DNA of 64,000 bases, from NCBI RefSeq assembly GCF_029623345.1, contig NZ_JAPYKH010000015.1, positions 1 through 64,000 of the forward strand. Direction: 5' to 3'. Below, piece by piece: positions 52,979 to 63,242 of the stretch. The position numbers were made by a program, and so were the translations under genes. Within the stretch, counting starts at the first letter, position 1, and every line of letters starts with the position of its first letter. The notes under the pieces are model-generated. The model was not told where the DNA came from. It saw nothing but the letters and a program-made list of their open reading frames with translations, and ran no database searches. Origin of the DNA: Sphingomonas phyllosphaerae. GTDB lineage: Bacteria; Pseudomonadota; Alphaproteobacteria; Sphingomonadales; Sphingomonadaceae.

Positions 52979-54658
52979 TCAGAGTGCCCCGGCTCGCATC
53001 TGTCTAACGGCGAAACCGGCAGCTCGCGCGCTCATCGCCATGAACGTGAGGGACGGATTGACGCACGACGACGAGGCCATCTGCGCTCCGTCAGTGACGA
53101 AGAGATTGGACGCATCGTGCGCCTGGCTCCAGCCGTTCAGGACGGAAGCTCGTGGATCAGCCCCCATCCGCGCCCCTCCCATCTCGTGGATGCCGTCACC
53201 CGGAACGTGCTCCAGTCGCTCGCTCCTGACGTTCAGGACGCCAGCACCGCGCAGCATGGCCTCACCCTGCTCGCGTGCGTCGGTCATCATCTTCATCTCG
53301 TTGTCGCGGAAGGTGACGTTGAACTTCATGAGGGGAACCCCGAAGCGATCGACCTTTTCCGGGTGCAGCGATGCCCTGTTGTCCTCGTACGGCAGGCACT
53401 CCCCGTAGCCGCTCAGCCCGAAACGCCAACCATCGTACTGCCGCATCCCCTGCTTCATCGACGCGCCGAAGCCAACTGGCTTCGCGGGGTTGCGGGAGGC
53501 ACGCCCCTGATAGGCGTAGCCTCGGCGGAACGGGACGCCGTCGTCGCCGGCGATGTTCCGGAAACGCGGTACGTAGACGCCCCCCGGCCGGCGCCCGTAC
53601 TCGATGTACTCGGTCATGCCGGGGACATCGCCGCTGATGTTGACCCGGAAAATGTGATCCATGACGTACCGCCCGAGTGTCCCGCTCCGGTCAAAATGGC
53701 TCCTGCCGTCGGCTGCTCGACTGTTGAGCAGAATCTGGACGGAGGCCATCGCGGAGGCGCAGAGAAACACGAGCCGCGCCGCAATTACCTCGGCGTTCCC
53801 CGTCGTGGTGTCGACTACCCGAACACCGGTGACGCGCTTCGCAGCTGGATCGTACTCGAGGTTCGTGACCACCGCATCCGACCGAAGACTAAAGCGGCCT
53901 GTCGCCTGTGCTGCGGGGAGCGTCACCGCCTGACTGGAGAAATAGGCGCCGAACGAGCAGCCGCGGGCGCATTGCCATCTGTACTGGCACTTGCTCCGGT
54001 TCTGGTCGGGCTTGTCCTCGGTGATGTTACTCATGCGCGAGTGGATCAGCTTGCGGCCGGGAAAGGCTGCCTCGAGCCGCGGCTTCACCCACTCCTCAGC
54101 GATGTTCATCGATAGTGGCGGCATGAACTCGCTGTCGGGCAGCTCGCGCAGGTTCTCACGGGAGCCCGACACGCCGATGTAGCGCTCGACATAGCTGTAC
54201 CATGGCGCAACGTCGTCGTAGCGGATCGGCCAGTCGATGCCGTGACCGTCACGCTTGTTCGCCTCGAAGTCGTGCGGAGCCCAACGGAACGTCCAGCGTC
54301 CCCAGATTAGCGACTTGCCGCCGACCGCGCCGGGGCGGATCCAGTAGAACTTGTCGCCTTCGTCAAAGGCGTAGGGGTTCAGCCGATCGTTGTTGTGGAG
54401 GTGCTGGTTGGCAGGCGAGACATAGCCGTGCGTGGCGATGAAATAGTCGCTCGCGACGAGCGGCGCGGGCATGTGATCGCGCGCCGGGATCTCGAACGGC
54501 GGCTTGCCGTCGTAGGTATAGTCGGTGCCATGCTCCACCATCCGGCCGCGATCGAGCATGAGCACGCGCAGACCCTTCTCGGTCAGCTCCTTTGCGGCCC
54601 AGCCACCGCTGACGCCGGATCCGACGACGATGGCGTCGAAGCGATCGGTCACCGCCAC
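52979..54658 (-). CDS. GMC-family oxidoreductase (FAD-dependent)
   Basis: 559 residues from GTG 54658, one base after the stop of the upstream gene. FAD-binding FDAIVVGSGVSGGWAAKELT, then VGGKSLIWGRWTFRW, a cysteine-containing CQYRWQCARGCSFGAYFSSQ typical of membrane-associated gluconate/glucoside dehydrogenases, VFLCASAMASVQILLNS, and the catalytic C-terminal EMGGARMGADPRASVLN ... NLFVTDGAQMASSSCVNPSL. Predicted to oxidise a sugar or sugar alcohol. Longer open frame upstream is antisense. Part of the TonB-receptor cluster. Confidence 0.9.
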   Translation of the reverse strand: MAVTDRFDAIVVGSGVSGGWAAKELTEKGLRVLMLDRGRMVEHGTDYTYDGKPPFEIPARDHMPAPLVASDYFIATHGYVSPANQHLHNNDRLNPYAFDEGDKFYWIRPGAVGGKSLIWGRWTFRWAPHDFEANKRDGHGIDWPIRYDDVAPWYSYVERYIGVSGSRENLRELPDSEFMPPLSMNIAEEWVKPRLEAAFPGRKLIHSRMSNITEDKPDQNRSKCQYRWQCARGCSFGAYFSSQAVTLPAAQATGRFSLRSDAVVTNLEYDPAAKRVTGVRVVDTTTGNAEVIAARLVFLCASAMASVQILLNSRAADGRSHFDRSGTLGRYVMDHIFRVNISGDVPGMTEYIEYGRRPGGVYVPRFRNIAGDDGVPFRRGYAYQGRASRNPAKPVGFGASMKQGMRQYDGWRFGLSGYGECLPYEDNRASLHPEKVDRFGVPLMKFNVTFRDNEMKMMTDAREQGEAMLRGAGVLNVRSERLEHVPGDGIHEMGGARMGADPRASVLNGWSQAHDASNLFVTDGAQMASSSCVNPSLTFMAMSARAAGFAVRQMRAGAL

Positions 54659-54659
54659 G

Positions 54660-55493
54660 TCAGGCCCCGGCCTGCCGCAGCAGCCGTCGAACGGTGCCGT
54701 AGCTCGTCGTGACGTCAGGCAGGTAGGGGGCAGGGCTGCGGTCATTCTCGACGTAGAAGTGCTGGACGCCGGCCGCTCGATTAAGCCTGAACAGCGTCGC
54801 ATAGTCGAGCTTGCCGAGACCGACGCTGGTCATCGCGCCTGCGGCGGTCATGTCCTTGACGTGGTATGCGTAGATTCGACCTGGCACGCGGCGGACGATC
54901 GCCTCCGGTTCGCGCCCCGCTTTGATCGCCCAGAAGACATCGAGCTCCAGCTTGACGAGCGACGGGTCGCCGTTTGCGACGAGGTAGTCGAACAGAGGCA
55001 TGCCGCCCGACTGGTCGGTGAACTCCCAGTCGTGGTTGTGGTAGGCGAAGCTCAGCCCCTGCGCCTGCAGCTCACTGGAGCGACCGTTCATGAGTTCGAC
55101 CGCCTTCTTCCATCCCTCATCGGTTCGGGAGGCGGCGTCGACGCTGGCAAGGATCAGCGTGTCGGCGCCGAGCGCACGCGCCATTGTCACCGAGGCGGCG
55201 AAGTTCTCCCGAATGCCCTCGATGCCGACGTGGATCGATGGCGCGCGCAGACCCAGCCTGTCCATGGTCCGCCGAAGCATGGCGTGGTCCATGCGGTCGT
55301 ACCCGCCGCCGCCATACTCGACCTCGCGATAGCCGATCCGCGCAACCTTCTCGAGCGTACCGACGGGGTCGGGCTCGAAGAGGGTCCGCAGAGTGTAGAG
55401 CTGCAGGCCGATCGCATGTTCGGCCCTCCGGGCGGCTGCCGGCGCGGCCGCAAGGGCGGTCGCGGCGCCGATGAAGGTGCGTCTGTCCATCAT
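54660..55493 (-). CDS. Sugar phosphate isomerase/epimerase-like TIM-barrel protein, secreted
   Basis: 277 residues starting MMDRRTFIGAATALAAAPAA, a Tat-like signal (DRRTFIG). TIM-barrel AP-endonuclease-2 fold features: IGLQLYTLRTLFEPD, GYREVEYGG, APSIHVG, LSFAYHNHDWEF, KLELDVFWAIKAG, IYAYHVKDM and FYVENDRSPAP with metal-binding Glu, Asp and His positions. Such enzymes work with GMC oxidoreductases on keto-sugars. Its stop is followed immediately by the GMC gene. Confidence 0.85.
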   Translation of the reverse strand: MMDRRTFIGAATALAAAPAAARRAEHAIGLQLYTLRTLFEPDPVGTLEKVARIGYREVEYGGGGYDRMDHAMLRRTMDRLGLRAPSIHVGIEGIRENFAASVTMARALGADTLILASVDAASRTDEGWKKAVELMNGRSSELQAQGLSFAYHNHDWEFTDQSGGMPLFDYLVANGDPSLVKLELDVFWAIKAGREPEAIVRRVPGRIYAYHVKDMTAAGAMTSVGLGKLDYATLFRLNRAAGVQHFYVENDRSPAPYLPDVTTSYGTVRRLLRQAGA

Positions 55494-55566
55494 AGGTCGA
55501 TCGTCCTCGCGGTCGAGGTTGGAAGGGGCCGGCATGCGGCCAATGGTCGCTCTCGCAGCCGACGCA

Positions 55567-58500
55567 TCAGAAGCGAGCCCTGACACCCGCCGTGAAGCGG
55601 CGCTCGTAGATGTTCTGGTACATCGCCTGGTCCGGGAAGGTCAGATAGTAGCGCTCGGTCTCTCCGCTCAGGTTCGAGGCCTGGCCGTACAGCGTGATGT
55701 TGGGCAGCACGTCGTACGAGACGGACGCGTCGAGGTACTGAGTGGGGCGCTGGTATAGCGCGAGGCCGACGATGCCGTTGTAGTCGGACGAGACGAGGCG
55801 CTTAGAGCGATAGTTGTACGCGAGACGCGCCTGGAAACCGTACTTCTCGTACCAGAGCGCCGCGTTGATCTGGTGCTTCGAATTGTCCTGGAACGGCTGA
55901 TCGTCACCCGCGAGATCGACCCGGCCGGTCCTTCCGAGCGAAAGCGTGTAGTTGGCGTCGAGGCCGAAGCCGCCGAGCGGTCCGTCCACGCCATAGTCGC
56001 CCAGCGACTGGCGCGCGGACAGCTCGATGCCCTTCAGCGTTCCGCCCGCACCCTGGACGACCGTGTTCACCGGGACCGTGCGGCGTATCACGCCGTCGTT
56101 GTCGGGCAGGTCGTCGCGGTTGATGGTGGCGTTCGCGATGAAGCTATCCACGCTGATGTAGAAGGCGCCGGCGGCGACAAGGCTAGAGCGACCGGTGTAA
56201 TATTCGAGGCTGGCCTCGACATTGTCGGCGCGCCACGGGTCGAGCTGCGGGTTCCCCCGCGAGGTAGCGCCGTTTGCCGCGAAGATCGGCGGGTTGAAGG
56301 TCGTATCGATCGCGTAGTTGACGTTGAGCCCGCCACCCCATTGCGAGAAGTCGAGCAGCGTCATGGTCTTCGCGAACGCCGCGCGGGCACGGAGCTTGTC
56401 CGTCACGTCCAGCGCGATGTTGAACGCGGGCAGGATGTCGGTGAAGTCGCGGTCCGTGAAGATGTCGCCGGCGTCCACGCCGGAGACACCATAGGGCTGC
56501 GGTGCGCCGACGATATTCTGCCGAACCTTGAAGCGCGTGTTGACGACGCGGATGCCGCCGTTCGCCCGGAACGGCAGGCCGGCGAGCTCGCCCTCTCCGG
56601 CTACTTCGACGTACCCGGAGATCTGCCGCAGATCGATCGAGAACGAGTCCGCGGGGTTCACGTTCTCGCGGCTCCCAGGGTAGAGCGCCTCGTGGAAGGC
56701 CGCTGCGTCGTCCATAGCCTTGGGGTCAAGCACCCAGACCGTGGGCGTGCCCTTGGCCGGCAGCTTGACCTGCTTGAGGTTGTCCCGGAACGCGGGGTCG
56801 TTCAGCTGCCGCGTCAGCCCGGCCGTGTAGGCATTGCCCTGCGCGTCGAGTACCCGACACGCCGGGTTGTTCATGTTGACGTCGAACGCCTTCCACTTGA
56901 TCAGGCAGCCCGCGGCAGGGTTCTGCGGATTGTCGGTGTTCCCGGCGTAGCGGGGCGACACCCGCTCGAACGAGAACTGGTCGACGCTCCGCTCCCCGTA
57001 ACGACCGCCGGCCTTGATCCGCAGCTCGCTGCTGGGCTCCCACTCGAGATCACCGCGGAGTGCCCACAGGTCACCGTTCTGGCGAAGGTTGTTCTGCGAG
57101 GTAAGCGTCTTCAGGCCGTAGCGGGAGGCGTCCTGCGTCTGATCCAGGAACGTCTGCGGGAAGGTGTAGACCGGCAGCCCGCTGGTGTAGTCGATCGTCG
57201 CCTTCTGGCTGTAGACCCGGTAGCCGGTCGGGTTGAAGCGCCGGTCGCCACCGTCCGACGCCGGGTAGTTGCCGACTCCCTGATACGCCCACTGAAAGCC
57301 GTCGGTCAGGCTGAACTGCGCGTAGGACTGATCGAGCCGACGGGTCGCCTTGCCGTAGATGGCGCGCGCGGTGGCCTTGATGCCGTCGCCCTGCCAGTCG
57401 AGTTGGAGATTGTAGTTCTGCGATTCCGTCTTGATGCGGAACGTCTCGGAGTAGCTGTCGAAGTTGGGCTGGTCGTAGAGGTAGCTCTGGATTGTGTTCA
57501 GGTTAAACAGCCGCCGCTCGGTCTGGCCTCCGCCCAGGTTGACCACCTGCGAGACCTGCGCGCCGGTGTCGCGCGAGGCGGTCGGCACGAAGGGAGCGGT
57601 CTGCGAGTCCACCGGCTCGAACAGCGTGCCCGAGGTGCGATCATACTGTAGCTGCCGCGTGTAGAAGCCGTCGGCGGTCAGCCGCAGCGAGTCGTTGAAC
57701 TGGTATTGGAACGACGCATTAGCGCCAAACCGCTGGCGGCTGGTGATGCGCGTCCAGGACGCGTGCGATCCGGGCGTCAGGTAGGTGTCGTTGGCATCGC
57801 CATCGCCGTTCAGGTCGTAGCCGAGCAGCGCTCCGCTGGCGTCGCGGACCGGAGTGCCCCGATTGACGCCGTTGTTGCCCACGGCGAAGTCGCCGGGAAG
57901 AGCGGGCGAGCCGTTGGCCGGGTCCCTTCCGAACTCGTTGCGTATGTTGACGCCCGCGTCCCGGATGCCCTGCAGGCTATTCGACAGATCCAGGTCGCTG
58001 TAGGCTGCCGATGCGAGGAAGCCGAAACGGCCGCTGTTGTACGACACGAGCCCGTTGAAGGACGGGTTCCACCGCTCGGTCCGGTCACCATACTGACCTT
58101 CCGCTGCTGCAGCGACCGTCAGGCCCTTCTTCAGGTCGAACGGCCGTCGCGTCAGCAGGTCGACCGTGCCGGACAGACCGGCCTGCTGAAGCGAGGCGGT
58201 CGGCGACTTGAAAACGGTCGCTCCCGAGAAGAGCTGCGACGGGATGTCGGTGAAGTTCGGTTGCACCGTGGTGACCGACGCAGCGCCGAGGAACTGCTCG
58301 CCGTTCAGCAGCGTCGTGACCTGGGGAAGTCCGCGGATGTTGACCGAGGCGCCCTCGCCGGCGTCGCGCCTGATCTGGACCCCCGGCACGCGCTGGAGAG
58401 AGTCGGAAATCGTCACGTCCGGCAGCTTGCCGATGTCCTGCGCGCTGATCGCCTCGACGACGCTGTCAGCGTTCCGCTTCACCTCGATCGATCGAGCCTG

Positions 58501-58962
58501 CGAAGCGCGGATGCCGGTGACGACGATGTCGGCGACGGGCTCGTCCTCCACGACGCTACCGACCTGCTCCGCAGGCGCCGCAATCGGGGCTGCGGGTGCG
58601 GAAGCCGTGGCGGCAGGTACCTGCTGACTGATGCGCAGGGCGACGGTGCGCCGCGGCGCGCCGCGAATGACGAAGGTGTTATGCCCCGCCGACGTGGCGG
58701 TCAGCCCGCTTCCGGCAAGTACTCGCTCAAGCGCCTCGGCAGGAGCAGCAGGCGAGGCCGGCAGCCGTGACATCTTGCCGGCGACATCGTCGTCGGCGAA
58801 CAGGATCTGCAGGCCATTCTGCCGTGCCAACTGCTTCAGGATCATGCCGAGCGGAGCGAGAGACTGAGTCGACGTACTGGTCGTCTGTGCGGATACCGTG
58901 TTCGTTCCGGCAATGACGATCGCCGAAGCGGTTACGAGCAACCGCACTGCATTGCGCCTCAT
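55567..58962 (-). CDS. TonB-dependent receptor with N-terminal STN domain
   Basis: 1,131 residues. Signal peptide MRRNAVRLLVTASAIVIAGT NTVSAQ, then an STN domain (PLGMILKQLARQNGLQILFA DDDVAGKMSRLPASPAAPAE) that signals to FecR-type anti-sigma factors, a plug domain (VEAISAQDIGKLPDVTISDS LQRVPGVQIRR) and a 22-strand barrel ending in the outer-membrane signature RFTAGVRARF. Presumed uptake of a carbohydrate. It is divergent from fecI and likely controlled by it. Followed by the TIM-barrel gene after about 70 bp. Confidence 0.93.
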   Translation of the reverse strand: MRRNAVRLLVTASAIVIAGTNTVSAQTTSTSTQSLAPLGMILKQLARQNGLQILFADDDVAGKMSRLPASPAAPAEALERVLAGSGLTATSAGHNTFVIRGAPRRTVALRISQQVPAATASAPAAPIAAPAEQVGSVVEDEPVADIVVTGIRASQARSIEVKRNADSVVEAISAQDIGKLPDVTISDSLQRVPGVQIRRDAGEGASVNIRGLPQVTTLLNGEQFLGAASVTTVQPNFTDIPSQLFSGATVFKSPTASLQQAGLSGTVDLLTRRPFDLKKGLTVAAAAEGQYGDRTERWNPSFNGLVSYNSGRFGFLASAAYSDLDLSNSLQGIRDAGVNIRNEFGRDPANGSPALPGDFAVGNNGVNRGTPVRDASGALLGYDLNGDGDANDTYLTPGSHASWTRITSRQRFGANASFQYQFNDSLRLTADGFYTRQLQYDRTSGTLFEPVDSQTAPFVPTASRDTGAQVSQVVNLGGGQTERRLFNLNTIQSYLYDQPNFDSYSETFRIKTESQNYNLQLDWQGDGIKATARAIYGKATRRLDQSYAQFSLTDGFQWAYQGVGNYPASDGGDRRFNPTGYRVYSQKATIDYTSGLPVYTFPQTFLDQTQDASRYGLKTLTSQNNLRQNGDLWALRGDLEWEPSSELRIKAGGRYGERSVDQFSFERVSPRYAGNTDNPQNPAAGCLIKWKAFDVNMNNPACRVLDAQGNAYTAGLTRQLNDPAFRDNLKQVKLPAKGTPTVWVLDPKAMDDAAAFHEALYPGSRENVNPADSFSIDLRQISGYVEVAGEGELAGLPFRANGGIRVVNTRFKVRQNIVGAPQPYGVSGVDAGDIFTDRDFTDILPAFNIALDVTDKLRARAAFAKTMTLLDFSQWGGGLNVNYAIDTTFNPPIFAANGATSRGNPQLDPWRADNVEASLEYYTGRSSLVAAGAFYISVDSFIANATINRDDLPDNDGVIRRTVPVNTVVQGAGGTLKGIELSARQSLGDYGVDGPLGGFGLDANYTLSLGRTGRVDLAGDDQPFQDNSKHQINAALWYEKYGFQARLAYNYRSKRLVSSDYNGIVGLALYQRPTQYLDASVSYDVLPNITLYGQASNLSGETERYYLTFPDQAMYQNIYERRFTAGVRARF

Positions 58963-59155
58963 GATCTATCCCCTCCCACAGGCCTCCCGCGGTTGCGGAT
59001 CGACCAGGCCGTGCGCCGTTGCGCCTGACATGTTTGACGGGCCACGTGAGCCAACCCGCAATCGCTGCCATAAAAATAATTGATCTTACGATATCCGTTG
59101 ACAGCCGGCGGATTGCCGTGGTCCGTCCGCGAAAACACAACGAGAGAGGACGTCT

Positions 59156-59683
59156 GTGGCGAAGGCGCCGACAGCACGCGAGATGGCGACGGCGTCGTTC
59201 GGGGAACGCGGCCTGTACAAGCGCCTGCTCGCGTCCGTCCGTCGAAAGATGGGCGCGCAGGACGCGGAGGACGTCGTCCAGGACGCGTACGTGCGGCTCG
59301 CCAGCGCGAGCGAACGTGCACCGATCCGAGACGAGGGCGCGTTCCTGCACACCGTCGCGACAAACCTCGTGCGCGATCGTGGGCGCGCCGCCCTCACGAG
59401 GGCCATGTACGCCGGCGACATGGACGAGAACGTGGCCATCGACGATCCCGACGCATGGCAGGTGCTCTCCTCCCGTCAGCAGCTTGCTGTGCTGGAGAAG
59501 GCGCTAAAGGAGCTGCCCGAGAAGCGTAGGGCCGCACTGGTCCTCTTTCGCTTTGATGGCCGATCGCACGCCGAGATTGCGGAAATGCTCGGCCTGTCCG
59601 TCTCTATGGTTGAGAAGCACATCCGGGCCGCTCTGGAGCACTGCCGCCGACGGATGCGCGAAGCGAATGGCGGCCAGCGATGA
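59156..59683 (+). CDS. fecI: FecI-type ECF sigma factor
   Basis: 175 residues. Sigma2 region AQDAEDVVQDAYVRLA and sigma4 region LPEKRRAALVLFRFDGRSHA EIAEMLGLSVSMVEKHIRAA L are typical. GTG 59156 has GAGAGGA upstream. It overlaps fecR by 4 bp (ATGA, 59680-59683). Expected to transcribe the divergent TonB receptor operon on binding of the receptor's ligand. Confidence 0.92.
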   Translation: MAKAPTAREMATASFGERGLYKRLLASVRRKMGAQDAEDVVQDAYVRLASASERAPIRDEGAFLHTVATNLVRDRGRAALTRAMYAGDMDENVAIDDPDAWQVLSSRQQLAVLEKALKELPEKRRAALVLFRFDGRSHAEIAEMLGLSVSMVEKHIRAALEHCRRRMREANGGQR

Positions 59684-60573
59684 GCACAGGACCTGTGGAC
59701 AACGAACCCATTTGGCACGCGCTCGAAGGCCTGCGCGGGAGCGCGGTCGTCCGTGAAGCACGCGAGTACGCCGCTGCGGAGCAGATCAGGCTCCGCCGTG
59801 CAGCAAGGTGGCGACACGCTGCCGTGAACCGATGGTCGCTGGGCGGCGCGCTTGCCGCAGCGGCTGCCGTGGCGGTCCTCATGCTGCAGCCGAGCACCGA
59901 GACGTACGAGACCCAAGTGGGACAGATGCGCCAGGTGGCACTCGCCGACGGTAGCGTGGTGCGGCTGAATACCGGTACCGCGGTGCGCGTTAGGCTCGGC
60001 TGGTTCGGACGCGAGCTGGACCTGGTCAGGGGTGAGGCGCAGTTCAGCGTGGCGCATGACGCGTCCAGACCGTTCCGGGTCACGGCGCACAGGATGAGCG
60101 TGACCGCGCTCGGCACTGCGTTCGACGTGGTGGCCCTGCCTGGCCGAACGGCCGTTACGCTGATGCACGGGAAGGTGCTCGTCGAGGCTGCGGATGACCG
60201 CCGCGAGCAGGACAGGCGACTTACGGCTCCTGGGGAGCAGGTCAGGCTCGCAGGAGGGTCGCTGAGCAGGCCGGTCCGCGTGCGCCTGGATGCCGCGCTG
60301 GCGTGGCAGCGCCGGCTCGTCGACCTGAGCGGGCTGACGCTCTTCGACGCGCTTGCCGAGGTCAACCGCTATTCGGCCACCAAGATCGTCGTGGCAGAGC
60401 CCGAGCTGCAGCACGCTCAGATCAGCGGCGTCTTCCGCGCCGGAGACGTCGACGCCGTGAGCGCGGCGCTGAGCACCTACTTCGATCTGCAGGTGCTCAG
60501 GCGCGACGCGAGCCAGGTGGTCCTTGGCCGACGCTCTGCCGCCGTTGCCGGCGGCAAGCAAATCGCGAGCTGA
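59680..60573 (+). CDS. fecR: FecR-type anti-sigma regulator
   Basis: 297 residues: an N-terminal cytoplasmic sigma-binding part, one membrane helix (LGGALAAAAAVAVLMLQPST), then the periplasmic FecR domain (YETQVGQMRQVALADGSVVR LNTGTAVRVR, RGEAQFSVAHDASRPFRVTA, LGTAFDVV, TLMHGKVLV) and a C-terminal STN-like DUF4974 region (LTLFDALAEVNRYSATKIVV). It transmits the receptor signal to FecI. Confidence 0.9.
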   Translation: MSTGPVDNEPIWHALEGLRGSAVVREAREYAAAEQIRLRRAARWRHAAVNRWSLGGALAAAAAVAVLMLQPSTETYETQVGQMRQVALADGSVVRLNTGTAVRVRLGWFGRELDLVRGEAQFSVAHDASRPFRVTAHRMSVTALGTAFDVVALPGRTAVTLMHGKVLVEAADDRREQDRRLTAPGEQVRLAGGSLSRPVRVRLDAALAWQRRLVDLSGLTLFDALAEVNRYSATKIVVAEPELQHAQISGVFRAGDVDAVSAALSTYFDLQVLRRDASQVVLGRRSAAVAGGKQIAS

Positions 60574-60610
60574 CGCCGCGCCGGCCAGATTCAACAAGAA
60601 AGGAGCGGGC

Positions 60611-61744
60611 ATGACCTTGACGGCAGACGGGCTAGGGCGCCGATCGGTGCTGACCGCGATGGCCTCGCTTCCACTGCTGGCCTCTGCACGCGTCCTCGCC
60701 GCGGAGTCACGAGGGACTGCGGGTATCGGCCCCAACTTCCAACGCGTCGCTGGGGCCCAGCCGATCCTCCGTCCCGATCCGTCGGCTGTGTTCCACTGTC
60801 CGATGCGCGACGCCCCGATACGATGGCGAGCGCTGCACACCTTCAACCCTGCAGCGATCGTAATGGATGATGCGGTGTACGTCATTTTCCGGGCGGAAGA
60901 CGACACAGGTATCATGAAGGTCGGAGGGCACACTTCAAGGCTGGGTCTCGCGCGAAGCGTAGATGGGCTGACGTTCGAGGCGCTGCCAAGCCCGGTGCTA
61001 TTTCCGACGAAGGACGATCAGCGCGAAGCCGAATGGGATGGCGGGTGCGAGGATCCGCGGCTGGCGGCACGTGACGACGGCACCTTCGTCTGCACCTATA
61101 CTCAGTTCAACCGTCGAACGACGCGCATCGGCGTCGCGACGTCGCGCGATCTTATGTTCTGGCACAAGCATGGGTCTGCCTTCACGGGCACGAGGTACGA
61201 GGATTTCCGAACCAAGTCGGCCGCCGTCGTCCACGAGGTGCGGGACGGCCGCATGGTCGCTGTGCGTCTGAACGGCCGATACTGGATGCTGTTTGGCGAG
61301 GGAGCGATCCACGCCGCCCATTCCGACGATCTCGTCCGCTGGACTCCGCTTGAGGCGTCGCCAGGCGTGCTGAAGATTGTCATGGCGCCACGCAAGGGAC
61401 GGTTTGACAGTTCGTTAGCCGAGGTAGGGCCGCCGCCCATACTCACCGAGGCTGGCATCGTCGTGCTTTACAACGGCAGGAACGCGCGTGAGGGCGGCGA
61501 CCGATCCCGGTCGCCCTTCGAGTACGCCGGAGGCATGGCGGTGCTTGATCCCGCCGACCTGACACACGTGCTGTCGCGGGCCGACGAGCCGTTCTTTAGC
61601 CCCGCTTTGCCATGGGAGCGCACCGGCCAGTATCAGGCAGGCACCACCTTCATTGAGGGTCTGGTGCCGTTCAGAGGCGAGTGGTTCCTCTACTACGGCT
61701 CGGCGGACTCGCTGGTGGGGGTTGCACGAGCACGAGCGATTTGA
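60611..61744 (+). CDS. GH130-like mannoside phosphorylase/hydrolase family protein, Tat-exported
   Basis: 377 residues from ATG 60611 with AAAGGAG at good spacing. A twin-arginine signal is present (GLGRRSVLTAMASLPLLASA). The five-bladed propeller pattern of GH130 is visible: FNPAAIVMDDAVYVIFRAED, LARSVDGLTF, EWDGGCEDPRLAARDDGTFV with the catalytic Asp, TRIGVATSRDLMFWHKHG, AAHSDDLVRW, ILTEAGIVVLYNG, YQAGTTFIEGLVPFRGEWFL YYGSADS. Acts on mannose- or related beta-glycosides, by phosphorolysis or hydrolysis. Starts 37 bp after fecR; probably co-regulated with the receptor. Confidence 0.8.
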   Translation: MTLTADGLGRRSVLTAMASLPLLASARVLAAESRGTAGIGPNFQRVAGAQPILRPDPSAVFHCPMRDAPIRWRALHTFNPAAIVMDDAVYVIFRAEDDTGIMKVGGHTSRLGLARSVDGLTFEALPSPVLFPTKDDQREAEWDGGCEDPRLAARDDGTFVCTYTQFNRRTTRIGVATSRDLMFWHKHGSAFTGTRYEDFRTKSAAVVHEVRDGRMVAVRLNGRYWMLFGEGAIHAAHSDDLVRWTPLEASPGVLKIVMAPRKGRFDSSLAEVGPPPILTEAGIVVLYNGRNAREGGDRSRSPFEYAGGMAVLDPADLTHVLSRADEPFFSPALPWERTGQYQAGTTFIEGLVPFRGEWFLYYGSADSLVGVARARAI

Positions 61745-61929
61745 TCAGCCGCGTTGCCTGATGGCGCCGACGCCCGTTGGGCCTCAAGTCTCAAGATGAA
61801 CATGGGGTAATCGCGGGAGCGAGCTACCTCAATCAGCGATGACGTGGAGGAAGGTGGCTGTTCCCCGGTAGATGAAGGTGCGGGCTCACGACTGGCAGCC
61901 GGGCCCATACATCGGAACGGAGAACAGCC

Positions 61930-62952
61930 ATGGGTGAGTATATCGGGCTCGACGTATCGTTGAAAGAGACAGCGGTTTCGATCCGGCGTGAAGGCAAGCG
62001 TTTGTGGCGCGGCAAATGCGCCTCGGATCCGCAGCTGCTCGCCGCGCTGATCCGCAAGCACGCCCGAGAGGTGGTGCGCGTGGTGTTCGAGACAGGACCG
62101 CTGTCGGTCTGGTTCTTTCATGCGCTGAGCGCGGAGGGGCTGCCGGCGATCTGCATCGACGCGCGCCATGCCAAGGCGGCGCTCGACATGGCGGCGAACA
62201 AGACGGATGCGAACGACGCCGACGGCCTGGCTCACCTGGCAGAGGTCGGGTTCTACAAGGAGGTACGGGTCAAGGGCTTCGACAGCATGCTCGCGCGCAC
62301 GCTGGTTGCGGCGCGGACTCGCCTGGTGCGGATCGGCACCGAGCTGTCGAACCAGATCCGGGGCTTGATGAAGACGTTCGGGCTGGTCGTCCCGCCGGCG
62401 TCGGGCAGCAAGTTCGAGCGCCAGGTTGAGGCTCTGCTCGCCGGTAACGCCGACCTCGGCCGGATCATCCGGCCGCTACTCGAGGCCTGGCACGCCGTTC
62501 GCCTTCGCGCCGCGGAGCTGGGACGCAAACTGCTGGCGGACGCCCGGCGCAGCGATGCCTGCCAGCTGCTCATGTCCATTCCCGGTGTCGGCGTCTTGAC
62601 CGCCACTTCCTTCATCACCGCCATCGAGGATCCGACCAACTTTAAACGATCGCGATCTGTCGGCGCCTGGGTCGGGTTGACCACCCGGCGCTACCAGTCG
62701 GGCGAGATCGACTATGACGGCCATATTTCGCGGCGAGGCGACAGCCATCTGCGCGGGCTGCTCTACGAAGCTGCGACCGTACTGCTGGTGCGGAGCCGAT
62801 CCGAGTGCGACCTGCGCAAATGGGGGCTGCAGCTCCGCGAGCGGCTCGGCTTCAAGCGCGCCGCGGTCGCCGTTGCGCGCAAGCTGGCCGTCATCATGCA
62901 CGCGATGCTGGTCACCGGCGAACCCTTCCAGGAGACACGCACCTCAGCCTGA
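61930..62952 (+). mobile_element. IS110-family transposase (second element)
   Basis: 340 residues, not the same sequence as the first element. N-terminal MGEYIGLDVSLKETAVSIRR, VVRVVFETGPLSVWFFHALS, NKTDANDADGLAHLAEVGFY, LVAARTRLVRIGTELSNQIR, and C-terminal LLMSIPGVGVLTATSFITAI, VGAWVGLTTRRYQSGEIDYD GHISRRGDSHLRGLLYEAAT. Full length. It belongs to a different subgroup of IS110/IS1111. Ends not determined; flanking non-coding segments are about 185 bp upstream and 290 bp downstream. Confidence 0.92.
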
Positions 62953-63242
62953 CACCCGAGCTCGTCCGCGTCGCAAGGCGCTGCGAGACGTCCTGCCGGG
63001 ACGTAGGCCGACCCACTCCGCGACGCTTGTTGCATCCGTTGCCTCAACGGCAGCAGAATGCGTGATGAACCTCGGAGGGGTCGCCCCGCGAAGCCCCATC
63101 ATGCGGCGGCACATGCCGACCGCGAAGACGACCATGCTCCCGGCAGCGGCATCTCAGAAGACCCTTGCGCCCGACGCGATTAGACGACAAGCGTCCGATG
63201 TTGGGTCGGCGCCAGGTGGCCCTGAGTGACCGAAATTGGGTC

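Noticed and set aside
56088..57651. A ~590-codon plus-strand frame antisense to the TonB receptor.
   Set aside because: Shadow of the receptor; no recognisable domain.
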